DNA of 64,000 nt from Leishmania infantum JPCM5 (taxonomy: Eukaryota > Euglenozoa > Kinetoplastea > Trypanosomatida > Trypanosomatidae): assembly GCF_000002875.2 (NCBI RefSeq), contig NC_009397.2, positions 250,501 through 314,500 of the forward strand. The letters are read 5' to 3'. The position numbers were made by a program, and so were the translations under genes. Positions 10,360 to 20,658 of this stretch are shown here, one piece after another. Below the pieces are notes generated by a model that ran no database searches, was not told the origin of the DNA, and saw nothing but the letters and a program-made list of their open reading frames with translations. Positions within the stretch are counted from its first letter, which is position 1. Each line of letters begins with the position of its first letter.

Positions 10360-13300
10360 CTAGCGGGGCGCAGGATCTGCCGGGGGTAGGGAGTACCCAT
10401 TGAGGGGTTCCTCCGTGAAGCACTCGCCGGTTGTGAGATTGGTGACCGCGGTATCACCTGCCGCTGCCGCACCAACACTCGCCACTGGAGACTCCGCAGC
10501 ATTCTCGTGGAAGGAGGCGACGGAGCTAAAGCTCGCAGCATCTGCCTCGTCCGTCACAGTCGCCACCTCGAAGACATCGACAGTGGCCGTGTTGGCATTG
10601 CCTAGGTTGTTCATGTTCGGCACTGACGGCAGCGGAGAGGGCGAAAAGATCAGCCGCTTACTCGGCAGAGGAGCGCATGCAGCGCTGACGTCGGCGTCGC
10701 CCACCGGGAACAGCTCCACCGCGATGGCCAAGTTCTGTGGCGCCGCACCGTCGGAACGAGGACTTGGAGGCGCTTCATCTTCGACATTGCCAAGGTGAGC
10801 CCCATTCGCTACTACTCGTGGTGGCGGTGGTGGGCCTTGAGAGGCGGCTGCCAGGTAAGCGCGATCGCCCGCAGTTGCCATGAGCCCAGCGGCGGTTTTG
10901 GCCGTGCTCGATGGAAAATGTCGCTCCGCGTTCTCTTCCACGATGTATGCGACGGAGGAGCTGCTGCTGTCGGCGCTGCAGCTGACATTCTGCTTGCCGC
11001 TGGTGCTTGCCGCAGTTGTTCTGGAGTCGAGGTCGCTACTTGCATTCTGCGATATGGCCTCCTCGGCAGACTCCTCGAGCGGCGACAGCAGCAGGCAGGA
11101 GTTAGCGCTGGTGGGGTGGCTGTGCGCATGGCGCGTCATGAACGGGATGTGCTCGGCGTACTTCTCCTCCTCACCCACCACGGCAGCTGCATTCCGTAGC
11201 TGCTGCAACAACGCCGAGGGCCGGACGTGCGGCGGAGAGCGCAGCTCGAACTGCTTTGCCGATGGGCGTGGGGCGGATGCAGGCACAGAAGCTGGCGCCT
11301 TCGGAGCATCCGCGGCGGCAGACGAGGTGGTCACTGCCCCCGCGACGCTGCTGTCATGTAAGACGACCGGCGGCAGGTGGCTTGCAGGCAGCCGACGCGC
11401 TGGTAACCGTGACGCGTGCGACGCTGCTGCCGAGTAGCGTGCGGCACTTACTCGGCTGTGCGTGGCGCTGTTCATCTCCCACACCGGCTGCCGCCTCTGT
11501 GAAGGGGACGACGACGCGTACGTGTTTAAGATGACCATGGCAGTGGCAGTGGTGGACGCGGAAGGTTGTGCTTCGGTGGGCGTGCCTTCCCATTCGTAGT
11601 CGCGCCCTCCATTGCGCGCTGGCGGTATCTGTGCCGCTGGGCTCATGGCCACTTCGCTGCTCGTTTCTGTGTGAGCGGGGACGGCGAAAGCCGAGGGAAA
11701 CGACAGCGAGGGTGTCGGGGAAGGGGAGTTGGCGGGGCCCGCAACGCCGTCGGTGTTGCTTGTTCGAGTGCTTGCCCTCGCTGCTGCTCTTGGGGCAGGG
11801 GGCCGCACTGTTTCGGCCCCCTGTTCACCGGCTACGACCCCGATCTTGGTGATGAGCGAATGCCGCCTGCTCTCCCACTCGAGCTCACGCAGGCGCTCGT
11901 AGTGGTCGCGCAAGACGCGCATGAGGCGACAGCCATGCGCCATGACGATGCGCAGCCGCGCCTCGCCTTCTTCGTGCGCGAGGGCTGTCCAGCGCACTTG
12001 TGATGTACGGCGTGCAATAACGGCAGCTACATAGGAAGGCAAGGTAGATGGAGGCAGTCGAGAACGCGTCGTCGGGGAAGCTGTCTGCAGCGCCATGGGC
12101 TGTGCCGGAGACGCATGATCACTGGACGGATCCGACAGTGAGCTGAGAGCGTCCATCGACCCCGCGAATCCGGTGGGCGGTGCGACCCCTGTCTTTACTC
12201 CCACCGACACTGTTGCCCCCGTGGCCTGCCACCCCAGCTTGCGGTTCCACTGAGACAGAGGGGCGGCGGCAGACACATCTGCTGTCATCGCCGAGTACGA
12301 GCGATGGCGCAGCGGCGACACGACGGCGGCGCTCCTGTCTGCGCGGGGGTAGATGTAGACACGCTCTGACGCCGGTGGGGCGGGGTACACCAAAACACCA
12401 CCTGCAGCAGCTGGTGTTGCTGCCGTTGCAAACGGTGTGTCTCCGGCGCTTCGACTGCGCCGCTGCGAGCGTGACGGCGATGCTGCAGAGGTGACGAAGA
12501 TGGACGATGGTGCCACGCCCTCGCTGTGGCCAAGTCCATAGCCGCTGCACCGTGCGCTGCTACGGCGCGCGCCATCACGAAGCGCCATGCCCGAGCTCTG
12601 CTGCGTGTGCGCTTCGTGGGACATGCGGCGACGGCGGTGCGCCGATACCTGATTCGCTTCAGCGCTCGCAGCGCTGGAGGCGGAGTCTGACCGCGTAGAC
12701 AAGGGACTGGCCCTACTCGAGCTGGGATGACCGCCACGGTGAAAGCGATGCCGACCGCTTCCGTCGTTGTCGTTGTTACTAACGGTGGTCACCGCCGTCG
12801 CCGACAGCACCTCGCGAACCTGACGCATGCCGAGTATAATCACTTCCACGCTCCGCGCCGCCCCTTCTAGTACAGCGCGCCGGAGATGCGCGTCAGCACC
12901 CATGTCACTCCCAACGCAAACGCCCTCGCCGTCCCTGGCATCTCGTTCCGTCCGTGCGTTACTATACTGCCTGGGTCGATGGGGGGAGGCGTAGAGCAGG
13001 CCGCTTTCCCACAGATCGCGGCGGTCGCGCGTGCTCGTGTCGTGGCGCTCCTCAGCGTCGTCCTTCAACAAGTACGGAATCCACTGGATGGCGGGGGTGA
13101 GGCAGTGCCAGTTGGTTGCAGTCGAACAAAATGCAGCGTCGGTGCACAAGGCGCCGCCGACTTTCTGATCAGCCGCATCCAGGCAGCGCTTCAGCGTCGA
13201 AGCATCGGCGCCGCTGGCGCAGTGGCGCGATCGGCCCTCGCAGGGATCTGAGAGGGATGCCGACGGTGCGCGTCGTTGCTCACGGCAGCGCAAGAGCGCA

Positions 13301-13857
13301 TGCTCGGCTTCGGCGTGCAGGCCCGCGAAGCGGAGCTCCTCCGTGAGGTACGACTTCGACGCCGCTTTTGCCACTGCCGAGCCGGAGCGGCAGCGGCACC
13401 GCGGCTGCAAAGGCGAGAACGACCGACGACGGTGGTGGTGACGGCGATCAATGTGCGCGCGCTCGCCCAGTTTAGATGCTGCCGCCGCCGCTGCAGCGTC
13501 GCTGATGTTGAAAGGTACCTGCGCTTCTGTGAGGTCTGCCATCACCTCACGCCACTGCAGCGTGAGGCCAGCGAGAAGGCGCGCCAGAAACCGCGTTGTC
13601 TCACACTGTTGGCGCAGCGCCGACGCCGCGGCGTCAGCCGAAACTGAAGATGCAGCGCGGCCACCACGTCTGGCGTGCTCTCGATCTTTGCAAGGCCGGC
13701 CGCCGACCCGTGCAGCCGAGCCTTGCCGCTGCTGTGAGCGGCAGCCATGGCGTTCACGCTCGAGCGGTGCATCTTGCGTGTATGACGGCGCTCGCGAGTC
13801 GCCGCGCGAGAAGGGCTTCGAGCGGCGACCAGTGGGCCTCCATCTACAGGCATCCAT
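10360..13857 (-). CDS. Large low-complexity hypothetical protein (1165 residues)
   Basis: Start ATG at 13857. The N-terminal 130 residues are basic, then contain a helical stretch (ALRQQCETTRFLARLLAGL). Most of the rest is Ser/Ala/Pro-rich and probably disordered. A highly charged helical segment at about residues 605-675 (HYERLRELEWESRRHS) is the best candidate ordered region. The C-terminal third is acidic and Ser-rich. No membrane segments or known domain are recognised. Reading frame length, strand and absence of repeats support a real gene. Function unknown; a scaffold or cytoskeleton-associated role would be a guess. Confidence 0.88.
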   Translation of the reverse strand: MDACRWRPTGRRSKPFSRGDSRAPSYTQDAPLERERHGCRSQQRQGSAARVGGRPCKDREHARRGGRAASSVSADAAASALRQQCETTRFLARLLAGLTLQWREVMADLTEAQVPFNISDAAAAAAASKLGERAHIDRRHHHRRRSFSPLQPRCRCRSGSAVAKAASKSYLTEELRFAGLHAEAEHALLRCREQRRAPSASLSDPCEGRSRHCASGADASTLKRCLDAADQKVGGALCTDAAFCSTATNWHCLTPAIQWIPYLLKDDAEERHDTSTRDRRDLWESGLLYASPHRPRQYSNARTERDARDGEGVCVGSDMGADAHLRRAVLEGAARSVEVIILGMRQVREVLSATAVTTVSNNDNDGSGRHRFHRGGHPSSSRASPLSTRSDSASSAASAEANQVSAHRRRRMSHEAHTQQSSGMALRDGARRSSARCSGYGLGHSEGVAPSSIFVTSAASPSRSQRRSRSAGDTPFATAATPAAAGGVLVYPAPPASERVYIYPRADRSAAVVSPLRHRSYSAMTADVSAAAPLSQWNRKLGWQATGATVSVGVKTGVAPPTGFAGSMDALSSLSDPSSDHASPAQPMALQTASPTTRSRLPPSTLPSYVAAVIARRTSQVRWTALAHEEGEARLRIVMAHGCRLMRVLRDHYERLRELEWESRRHSLITKIGVVAGEQGAETVRPPAPRAAARASTRTSNTDGVAGPANSPSPTPSLSFPSAFAVPAHTETSSEVAMSPAAQIPPARNGGRDYEWEGTPTEAQPSASTTATAMVILNTYASSSPSQRRQPVWEMNSATHSRVSAARYSAAASHASRLPARRLPASHLPPVVLHDSSVAGAVTTSSAAADAPKAPASVPASAPRPSAKQFELRSPPHVRPSALLQQLRNAAAVVGEEEKYAEHIPFMTRHAHSHPTSANSCLLLSPLEESAEEAISQNASSDLDSRTTAASTSGKQNVSCSADSSSSSVAYIVEENAERHFPSSTAKTAAGLMATAGDRAYLAAASQGPPPPPRVVANGAHLGNVEDEAPPSPRSDGAAPQNLAIAVELFPVGDADVSAACAPLPSKRLIFSPSPLPSVPNMNNLGNANTATVDVFEVATVTDEADAASFSSVASFHENAAESPVASVGAAAAGDTAVTNLTTGECFTEEPLNGYSLPPADPAPR

Positions 13858-14421
13858 CGTTAGGGCTCACGTTAAGGAAGAGTCTCGGGAGACCTGAGCG
13901 GGAGGCGCTACACATCCGCGAGGCTCCGCGCCCTCAACATACCACCGCCCTTCCACTCCCTCGCCAGCGAACCAAACCCGCCGCAGGAGCGGAGCACGCG
14001 TGCAAGTCCAACGGCCAACGACACGACCGGGTCGAAGGAGGAGCGGCGACCGTAAAGAACCGGCCGAATGCCCTCGAGGGACGAAAGGGTCTGCACAGCG
14101 CAGGAAGAAGCAGAGAGGGACGCTCCTGTCTGTGTGGGACTCGGCTTCTGTTGTGCGTCTATGCGGATCAAGATGCACGTGCGTGTTGTGTGTATGCGTG
14201 GTGCCCGCGTCTGTATCTGTGTGTTTACGGAAAGTGAAAGAGAGGAGGGAAGGCGGCGGCGACGGTAGAGAGATTGGCAGGGCTTCGTGATACAACGCAC
14301 GAGAAACGGAAACAAAAACGGCACATGACGACCAACGCCTCACAACTGCGTAGGGGCTGTGGGCATCACAGCAACGACACAAACCCACATATACATCGAG
14401 ACGCACAGCTGCAGGTGGCCG

Positions 14422-14676
14422 CTACGTTTTCCGCTTTCGCCTCCCTTGGTGGACCTGCCCGTACGCGCCCACGGCCGTGCCTAGTGGTCGATTCGCAATG
14501 GCGGAGCTCATGGGGCCACGAAGGGACTCTTTGGTGACATCACCATTGCTCGCAGCACCGTCTCTTCCCTTCTTTCCAGCTGTTGCTGCTGCTGCAGTGC
14601 TGTGTGTGTGTGCGTTGAAGCTTGCACCGCCCACATAGCCTTTTTTCGCCTGTTTCTGTGCATCAGCGTTGCCATC
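14422..14676 (-). other. Candidate small protein gene, possibly frameshifted
   Basis: The minus strand is open from 14676 to a TAG at 14422 and encodes about 84 Gly/Ala/Lys-rich residues ending in GRRKRKT, with segments such as KKGYVGGASFNAH that look less like UTR translation than other gap frames. The frame has no ATG at its 5' end; a TGA precedes it directly. An ATG at 14675 lies in another frame (55 codons, stop at 14508). It is preceded by a pyrimidine tract (about 14733-14748) and several AG dinucleotides, as at a trans-splice site. A run of six A on the minus strand (14641-14646) would join the two frames if it held one more base. It could be a real small gene with a sequencing indel, a pseudogene, or chance. 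Confidence 0.3.
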
Positions 14677-15715
14677 TCAGGCAGGCGCCCGTGCGCGCGC
14701 TGAGCTGCAGCGGTTGGCGAAGTCCGGCCAACGAAGAAGAGAAATACACATCATGGCAAGAAGCGAACCCCGCCGCCCTCACAAAGGAATAAAGGAAATC
14801 AGCAAACAGCGGCGGGCGTGCGCACAGTGGCGACGCGTGACAGCTGCCGTTTTAATGCGGATGCTGAAGGTGCTCGGGGATGGAAGGAGGGAGGGAGAGG
14901 GAGGGGGAGCGTTATGCAGCTCGCTCACTTGGTTGCTTGATTACTCTCCTATCACCATGGCCGAGGAGCCCACAAGAGAGGACAAGGCAAAAACGTATCA
15001 GTGAAGACGTGAGCGAAATAAGCGGACGCGCCCTCCCTCCCTTCCCCATCCCACGGCTTTGTATAACACCAAACGCCAACGCATCACACATGCCCGCACA
15101 TGCGCGTTGCAGACGCGCCCGCAGCCAGCGGATGAACGGGGCAAGCTCATATGTGCACTGTGCACGCGCTTGTAGGTGGTGGTGGTGGGGAGGAGGGCTC
15201 AGACGGACTCCAACGGCGCAGGTGTGTGCACGTGTACGTGTGCGCGTGCGTGCATCACGCAAAACACGTACACACGCACAGCAACCCGAAGCAAAAGAGA
15301 TGACGTCCACATACACACAGGAGGCGCGGTAGAATTGTGAGGGGAGAGTGTTGGGGGGGGGGCGGGGCGGAAAAGTCGACGGTGGCGTAGTGAGTCACGA
15401 GATGAGCGCGGGAGAAACAGAGACATGCGCACGCGATGAAGAGAGAAGGGCGCATGCCAATTGTGTGTACGCTCGATGATGCCTCGCATACACATGGAGA
15501 AACAAGCGCACGCGTGACACACGCAACCTTGGAGAAAAAGAAGGAGGAGGGTTGAGGTCTCTGAGTGGCCGCTGCAGTGGCCATGACAACATTGCCAGGA
15601 GGAGGAGGAGGAGGAGAGAGGAGGGGGCAGTGACCAAACCACGAAGAAAACACGCGACATGTAGATGTGCAGGCGGGCCAAAGAAGAGGCGAGAGCTGAT
15701 ATATCGTCACGCAAG

Positions 15716-15743
<28 letters not shown>
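15716..15743. repeat. (CA)n microsatellite
   Basis: Uninterrupted CA dinucleotides followed by an AGAG-rich purine run, in the 3' flank of the repeat-protein gene, about 490 bases past its stop codon. Confidence 0.95.
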
Positions 15744-15749
<6 letters not shown>

Positions 15750-16235
15750 GAAAGAGGGAGAGAGGGAGTTAGGGTGGGTGTTGGGGAGACACTCGTACAT
15801 ACAGAGGAGGAGGGAAAAGAGCGAGTCCTTGTGGTGACAGGGGCCTCGACAGTGAAAACGCAAAAAAAAGGTGCAGAGAGACAGCCGTAGATTACATCGC
15901 TACTAGATAAAGATACACAACCCATACACACGGGGAGGGGGGAGGTGCCGGTGGCGCGTCACAGCCTAAAGCAACGTCGCCGCCGCCGCCGGGGTGGGTG
16001 GGTGGGGGTGAAAGGGTCCCCGATAAAAAGCCCATCGAGTTGGCGATGTGACGCCGGCGAGTCAGTGGATGCAAATCCAAAGAACAAAGAACTCTTGCGA
16101 GGGCGTCGCGAGGGGTTTGGGGTGCGCTGGAGAAGTTGGCGATGATGGTTTAGTGGAGCCGACACGAACGCGCGTCGGGGTCTACCGTACGGAAGCAATG
16201 AAGGCAGCTCTCGAGTAGTGCATCCATAGACGTGG

Positions 16236-19200
16236 TCATACGAAGGCACTCGGGTTGGACCGCTTCGTTGGCTGGGGGGTATAGTTGAGGCGCGAGATGG
16301 CAGGAAGCGACGCCACCGCCGCCACGGAGCCGACCGGGATCCGCCGTGTCGGGCTCGCTGCCGAGCCTGTCACGGGCCCAGGACTCGTCGCTCTCGCCGC
16401 CTCGGCGGCTGGGGAGGGCGGCGCCGTTGACATGATCTTTGCCGCGGCACCGCCACGCGCGCCTGGCTCACCACCCGACGCGGCGGTGATGGCGGGTACT
16501 GTACGCAGCTGACCCATCACGCTTTCCAGTGCACTCGGCGCCATGGCCAGCGACTCAACACGGTGCGGCCGCCGCCCAGAGGCGGTGAGGGTCGAAGAAG
16601 CCGGTACATTCACAAAGGGCGCGGACTGCTTACGCTGTGCTGCCGCCGCAGCTGCCGTTGTCGCGGAGACCATCGCCTTCTGCATGGCCGGCGGCACCTC
16701 CTTCCACTGCAGCTTGCCATCCTCGATGTCTCGCTCGATGTCTCGCACCAGCGCACCGCGGACCCCTTCAGCACCACAGAGGTACCGCTGCGGCTGATCT
16801 GCTATGACTTCCTCGATTGTGCGCTGGCGTGAGCGCTGCGTGCAGTGCAGCCGTCCCAGGTCCACCGCCTTTGCCGTGCGCAGTGAGCTAGAGCCCTTCT
16901 GGGTCTCTGCACGCTGCGGCTGATTTTCGTGGCCAGATGAGCTTGAAATCGCCCTCGTTGACGCGGTTATGCGACTGCGCCGATACGCCGTGCCACCGTA
17001 GGCGTGCTGTCGCTGCGAGGCGGTGAAAGGAAAAGCACAACCGCGCGTTTCGGCGAACGTGCGAGGCGGGGCCGCGTGCGGGTTGCGCCGGTGCACCGTC
17101 GTCCCTGCCAGCGCACCGGCACTGCCGCTCTCCCTGCTCGGAGGCGGCGCAACGGGGGCGAAGCGGGTGCCGTCGCCGAAGCCGTAGAGGTGGTTATACT
17201 GAAGCATCACCGTGTCGGCCGGTGGGTCGTGTGGGACGTAGAAGCCTTTGCTGCGGTGGTTGTAATAGATGTAGTCGTTCTGTTCTTCCGTCGACTTGCC
17301 ATGCCGAGGATCGCGGCGGCGCTGCTGACGCAGCGTGTTAACCTCTGACAGGTGCGCATCGCCCAGCATGTCAATTTCGCGGCGGAGGTTGGTGCTGCTA
17401 GCGGCGGTGCCGCCGAAAGAGTCCGACATCGTTTGGCGTGACGCCGAGAAGACGGATCGAGGTAGCTGGTAGCTGCAGCGAGCCGAGGAAGCAGCCGGCG
17501 CGGCTGCTCCCGGGGACTGCTTGCGCTCCAACGCCGTCCTGGACGCGATGCTGTCGTCGACGTAAGGGTCGCTTACGTTGCCGCGACTCAATCTCTTGAG
17601 GGTGTTGCGCGGAACCGCGCCTACGGTGGACTTCGTTCCGTGAAAGGTGTCCTCCAGCACGAGGGGTGACATGTGATCGGTCGAGAGCAGGTAGCGCGAG
17701 TAGGAGCCTAGGTCCATCCGGTTGACGTGACTATTCTCGTGACCGCGGCGGAAAACGACGAGGGCGGTGCTTGGGGTCAACGACGCGGAGGCCATGACGA
17801 TGCGCTCCGCTTCCGGCAAGTCGTACACACCATCTACGCCGGCGGTGGCCGCGTAGGGCGACATGGACGCGGCGAGCGTTGTACCGCCGCAATGCAGCAC
17901 GACAGCGGGCCGCTGCTGCTGTTCCGACTGCGGCTGAGAGACTTGCTGCTGTGGTTGCCGCCTTGGCAGATCGTGCGGCGGCGGCGACGGCTTCGGTAGC
18001 CCTGTGGCCGTCTCTGGCGAGGAAGCGCGGTCTTGCTGTTTTCCCTCAGTCCCCGCTGCGGGAGGTAAGGCTATTTCTGCCACGGCGCTAGCATCCGAAG
18101 GAGGAATAGCAACGGCAGCAGGTGTGGCTGCAGCTGAGTCCTCTACAGCCCGGTCTGATCGGTTCACGCTATTCTCACCTTCCTTTTTATCAACGCCCAG
18201 TTCCGCAATGTCGGAGGCGTTTTCGACCTTAACATCAACCTGAACGCCATCGTCTGCGGCAATGGGCGAATGCGTCGCCGCTGCATCTTTTCGCTCTTCC
18301 TTGTTTTCGACTTCTTCGACTGGTGTGGCGGCATGTGGCAAGTCGGGAGCTTCTGCCTGCGCTTGTGGCATGGGTGCCGACCATGCACGATCCTCAGCTG
18401 GCGCGGCGTAGGTATCGGCGCCAGCAGGCTCCTGCTCTTCCGCGGCCTGCGCCTCCCCAGCTGGCGCGGCGTAGGCATCGGCGCCAGCAGGCTCCTGCTC
18501 TCCCGCGGCCTGCGCCTCCCCAGCTGGCGCGGCGTAGGTATCGGCGCCAGCTGGCTCCTGCTCTCCCGCGGCCTGCGCCTCCTCAGCTGGCGCGGCGTAG
18601 GTATCGGCGCCAGCAGGCTCCTGCTCTTCCGCGGCCTGCGCCTCCTCAGCTGGCGCGGCGTAGGTATCGGCGCCAGCAGGCTCCTGCTCTCCCGCGGCCT
18701 GCGCCTCCTCAGCTGGCGCGGCGTAGGTATCGGCGCCAGCAGGCTCCTGCTCTTCCGCGGCCTGCGCCTCCCCAGCTGGCGCGGCGTAGGTATCGGCGCC
18801 AGCAGGCTCCTGCTCTCCCGCGGCCTGCGCCTCCCCAGCTGGCGCGGCGTAGGTATCGGCGCCAGCAGGCTCCTGCTCTTCCGCGGCCTGCGCCTCCCCA
18901 GCTGGCGCGGCGTAGGTATCGGCGCCAGCAGGCTCCTGCTCTTCCGCGGCCTGCGCCTCCCCAGCTGGCGCGGCGTAGGCATCGGCGCCAGCAGGCTCCT
19001 GCTCTCCCGCGGCCTGCGCCTCCTCAGCTGGCGCGGCGTAGGCATCGGCGCCAGCAGGCTCCTGCTCTTCCGCGGCCTGCGCCTCCCCAGCTGGCGCGGC
19101 GTAGGCATCGGCGCCAGCAGGCTCCTGCTCTTCCGCGGCCTGCGCCTCCCCAGCTGGCGCGGCGTAGGTATCGGCGCCAGCAGGCTCCTGCTCTCCCGCG

Positions 19201-19367
19201 GCCTGCGCCTCCCCAGCTGGCGCGGCGTAGGTATCGGCGCCAGCAGGCTCCTGCTCTCCCGCGGCCTGCGCCTCCTCAGCTGGCGCGGCATCGACATCGA
19301 CGCCATTATCTACATCGGGCGGCACCGCTACTTCCTCGGTTTCGCGGAGACCGTCATCAGAGCTCAT
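16236..19367 (-). CDS. Tandem-repeat hypothetical protein (1043 residues, 14 x 21-residue acidic repeats)
   Basis: Start ATG at 19367. Residues 1-26 are acidic; residues 27-320 are 14 tandem copies of a 21-residue unit (AAPAGEAQAAEEQEPAGADTY type) varying only at three positions. Then follows an acidic Ala/Glu/Val-rich linker, a Gln-rich stretch, and a less repetitive C-terminal half with aromatic-rich segments (DYIYYNHRSKGFYVPHDPP and YNHLYGFGDGTRFAP) and a charged helical block near residues 860-910 (VRDIERDIEDGKLQWKEV) that may be ordered. No signal peptide, membrane segment or known domain is recognised. The repeat is probably extended and solvent-exposed. Acidic tandem-repeat proteins of Leishmania are often strong antibody targets, but antigenicity here is inference. 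Confidence 0.9.
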   Translation of the reverse strand: MSSDDGLRETEEVAVPPDVDNGVDVDAAPAEEAQAAGEQEPAGADTYAAPAGEAQAAGEQEPAGADTYAAPAGEAQAAEEQEPAGADAYAAPAGEAQAAEEQEPAGADAYAAPAEEAQAAGEQEPAGADAYAAPAGEAQAAEEQEPAGADTYAAPAGEAQAAEEQEPAGADTYAAPAGEAQAAGEQEPAGADTYAAPAGEAQAAEEQEPAGADTYAAPAEEAQAAGEQEPAGADTYAAPAEEAQAAEEQEPAGADTYAAPAEEAQAAGEQEPAGADTYAAPAGEAQAAGEQEPAGADAYAAPAGEAQAAEEQEPAGADTYAAPAEDRAWSAPMPQAQAEAPDLPHAATPVEEVENKEERKDAAATHSPIAADDGVQVDVKVENASDIAELGVDKKEGENSVNRSDRAVEDSAAATPAAVAIPPSDASAVAEIALPPAAGTEGKQQDRASSPETATGLPKPSPPPHDLPRRQPQQQVSQPQSEQQQRPAVVLHCGGTTLAASMSPYAATAGVDGVYDLPEAERIVMASASLTPSTALVVFRRGHENSHVNRMDLGSYSRYLLSTDHMSPLVLEDTFHGTKSTVGAVPRNTLKRLSRGNVSDPYVDDSIASRTALERKQSPGAAAPAASSARCSYQLPRSVFSASRQTMSDSFGGTAASSTNLRREIDMLGDAHLSEVNTLRQQRRRDPRHGKSTEEQNDYIYYNHRSKGFYVPHDPPADTVMLQYNHLYGFGDGTRFAPVAPPPSRESGSAGALAGTTVHRRNPHAAPPRTFAETRGCAFPFTASQRQHAYGGTAYRRSRITASTRAISSSSGHENQPQRAETQKGSSSLRTAKAVDLGRLHCTQRSRQRTIEEVIADQPQRYLCGAEGVRGALVRDIERDIEDGKLQWKEVPPAMQKAMVSATTAAAAAAQRKQSAPFVNVPASSTLTASGRRPHRVESLAMAPSALESVMGQLRTVPAITAASGGEPGARGGAAAKIMSTAPPSPAAEAARATSPGPVTGSAASPTRRIPVGSVAAVASLPAISRLNYTPQPTKRSNPSAFV
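18408..19289. repeat. Tandem array of 14 x 63-bp units inside the repeat-protein gene
   Basis: Perfect 63-base periodicity, which keeps the reading frame. Units differ recurrently at three sites, all A/G changes on the coding strand: GAG/GGG at unit residue 5, GAA/GGA at residue 11 and ACC/GCC at residue 20. One unit also has a silent change (near 18551). The near-identity points to recent expansion or ongoing homogenisation. Confidence 0.97.
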
Positions 19368-20658
19368 CGTCGCTGTTGCACTGAAGCACTGACGGCGTTT
19401 CTAGTACTTGATATTGCTAGCGCAAGAACAGCTGCCTGCGTCTATCCTTTAGGGTGAGAATACGGAGTAATAGAGAAGGGACCGTTGCGCCAGTCCCTGG
19501 TAATCGTGATGACCGTGGAGCGGAGGGGTCGAATGGCGGCCGTCGCTTTCTTGCCCGCTGTCACGCTCGCTAGCTTCTCAATACGTCCCACGGTGGGTGT
19601 CCGCGGCGCTTTACTGCGATGGTGTGTTTCTGTTCGAGGGTTCGCGGGCGGGTGGGTGGGGTAGGCGGTGCCGACGCACAGAAAAAAAGAGAGACAACAG
19701 GCGGGAGGAGGTGAAGAGCGACCGGACGATGGACGGTGGAGGCGATGCGCAATCAATGCCCGCGACACGGTATTACGTGTTAGCAAGCACACAGGCACAC
19801 TCACACGCAACAGGGCCTCGCTCTTTTCCCTTGTGTGGCTCGTACAGGTTTCTGCGATTTGCAGTGGCCGCTTCGCAGAGGAAGGGTGCGTGCGTGCGCG
19901 TGGATGGACTGATGCAGAGGATGAGGGAGGGGGGCGATGGAAAGCGATGACAGCATGAGGCACTGTATCGTGGATACTTCTGCCCTGCCCCCTCAGCCCT
20001 CCCTCCTCCCACCCCACTACCACACGGTGTCTAACGCCGTGAGGGTGCGTGTGCGTGGCCCTTTCCTCTTTCGTTCGCGTCTTCTGCGGCACCGCACTTT
20101 GGGCTGCGGGCGGTACATCAGCGCCGACCAAGTGTACATGCATCGCGTGATCGACGGGGACACGAAACGAAAACGGCGACAATGAAAAGGCAAGCGCGCG
20201 GGAATGTTCGAGCGTCTCTGGTTCTCTGCCAGTGCGCACGCGCGGTTGTGCATGCGTGCCTCTGCGAGTCAGGGGGGAGCACAACGGTACGAGGACAAGC
20301 ATCCCCTCCCACACACCGCACAGACCCGTAAGAGAGGGAGGGTGGGAGGGAAAGAGACCACCAGCCACGAAGGGTGGCCAAGAAAGAATGACGAAACACA
20401 CAAACCAAGAGAGTTCACGTGCGGGCTCGTGAGACGAGGAGGTGAGCTGAAGCGGCGCGGCCGCTAAAAAGACCGACATCGGTAGGCAACCACGCAGCAG
20501 GGCAGCGGGGGGGGGGGCAAAGCCGGGGAGCGCGGTTGACGGCGGGATGCGGTGTGAACAAACGCCGGCGTTCTTGCTCATTGCCGAAAATGCAGCTCCT
20601 TGTGAGCAGCTGAGAGGGGTGCCCCCACACTCGCGGCTTCTTGCCCTTTGGCTCTGTG
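19368..20658. other. Intergenic region
   Basis: A 379-codon minus-strand open frame (19442-20581) spans much of this gap but was rejected (see rejected list). No simple repeats longer than short G-runs (about 20507-20517) and CA-like stretches near 19790-19806. Confidence 0.7.
19447..19480 (-). promoter_or_regulatory. Candidate polypyrimidine tract and trans-splice acceptor for the repeat-protein gene
   Basis: On the minus strand the tract TCCCTTCTCTATTACTCC continues to CACCCTAAAG, placing an AG acceptor at about 19447-19448, roughly 80 bases upstream of the ATG at 19367. This is a typical arrangement for trypanosomatid mRNA 5' ends. Confidence 0.5.

Larger units (their letters stand above)
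13858..16235. other. Intergenic region with a possible small gene
   Basis: Outside the candidate small gene at 14422-14676 (listed separately), this 2.4-kb stretch shows only simple sequence: a CA tract at 15716-15743, a G-run at 15352-15368, and purine-rich runs near 14885-14910 and 15600-15627. Confidence 0.7.

Noticed and set aside
13867..14406. A 179-codon minus-strand frame just upstream of the 1165-residue protein
   Set aside because: It ends 10 bases before the next ATG, is low-complexity, and is probably 5' UTR.
18270..19457. Long plus-strand open frames over the 63-bp repeats
   Set aside because: They arise because the repeat length is a multiple of three; the peptide is a monotonous Arg/Leu/Ser repeat antisense to the real gene.
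19442..20581. A 379-codon open frame on the minus strand starting with ATG
   Set aside because: It ends 75 bases before the next gene's ATG and overlaps that gene's likely polypyrimidine tract, leaving no room for a 3' UTR. Its composition (His/Thr/Arg/Pro runs, many Cys and Phe from pyrimidine tracts) is like other gap translations.
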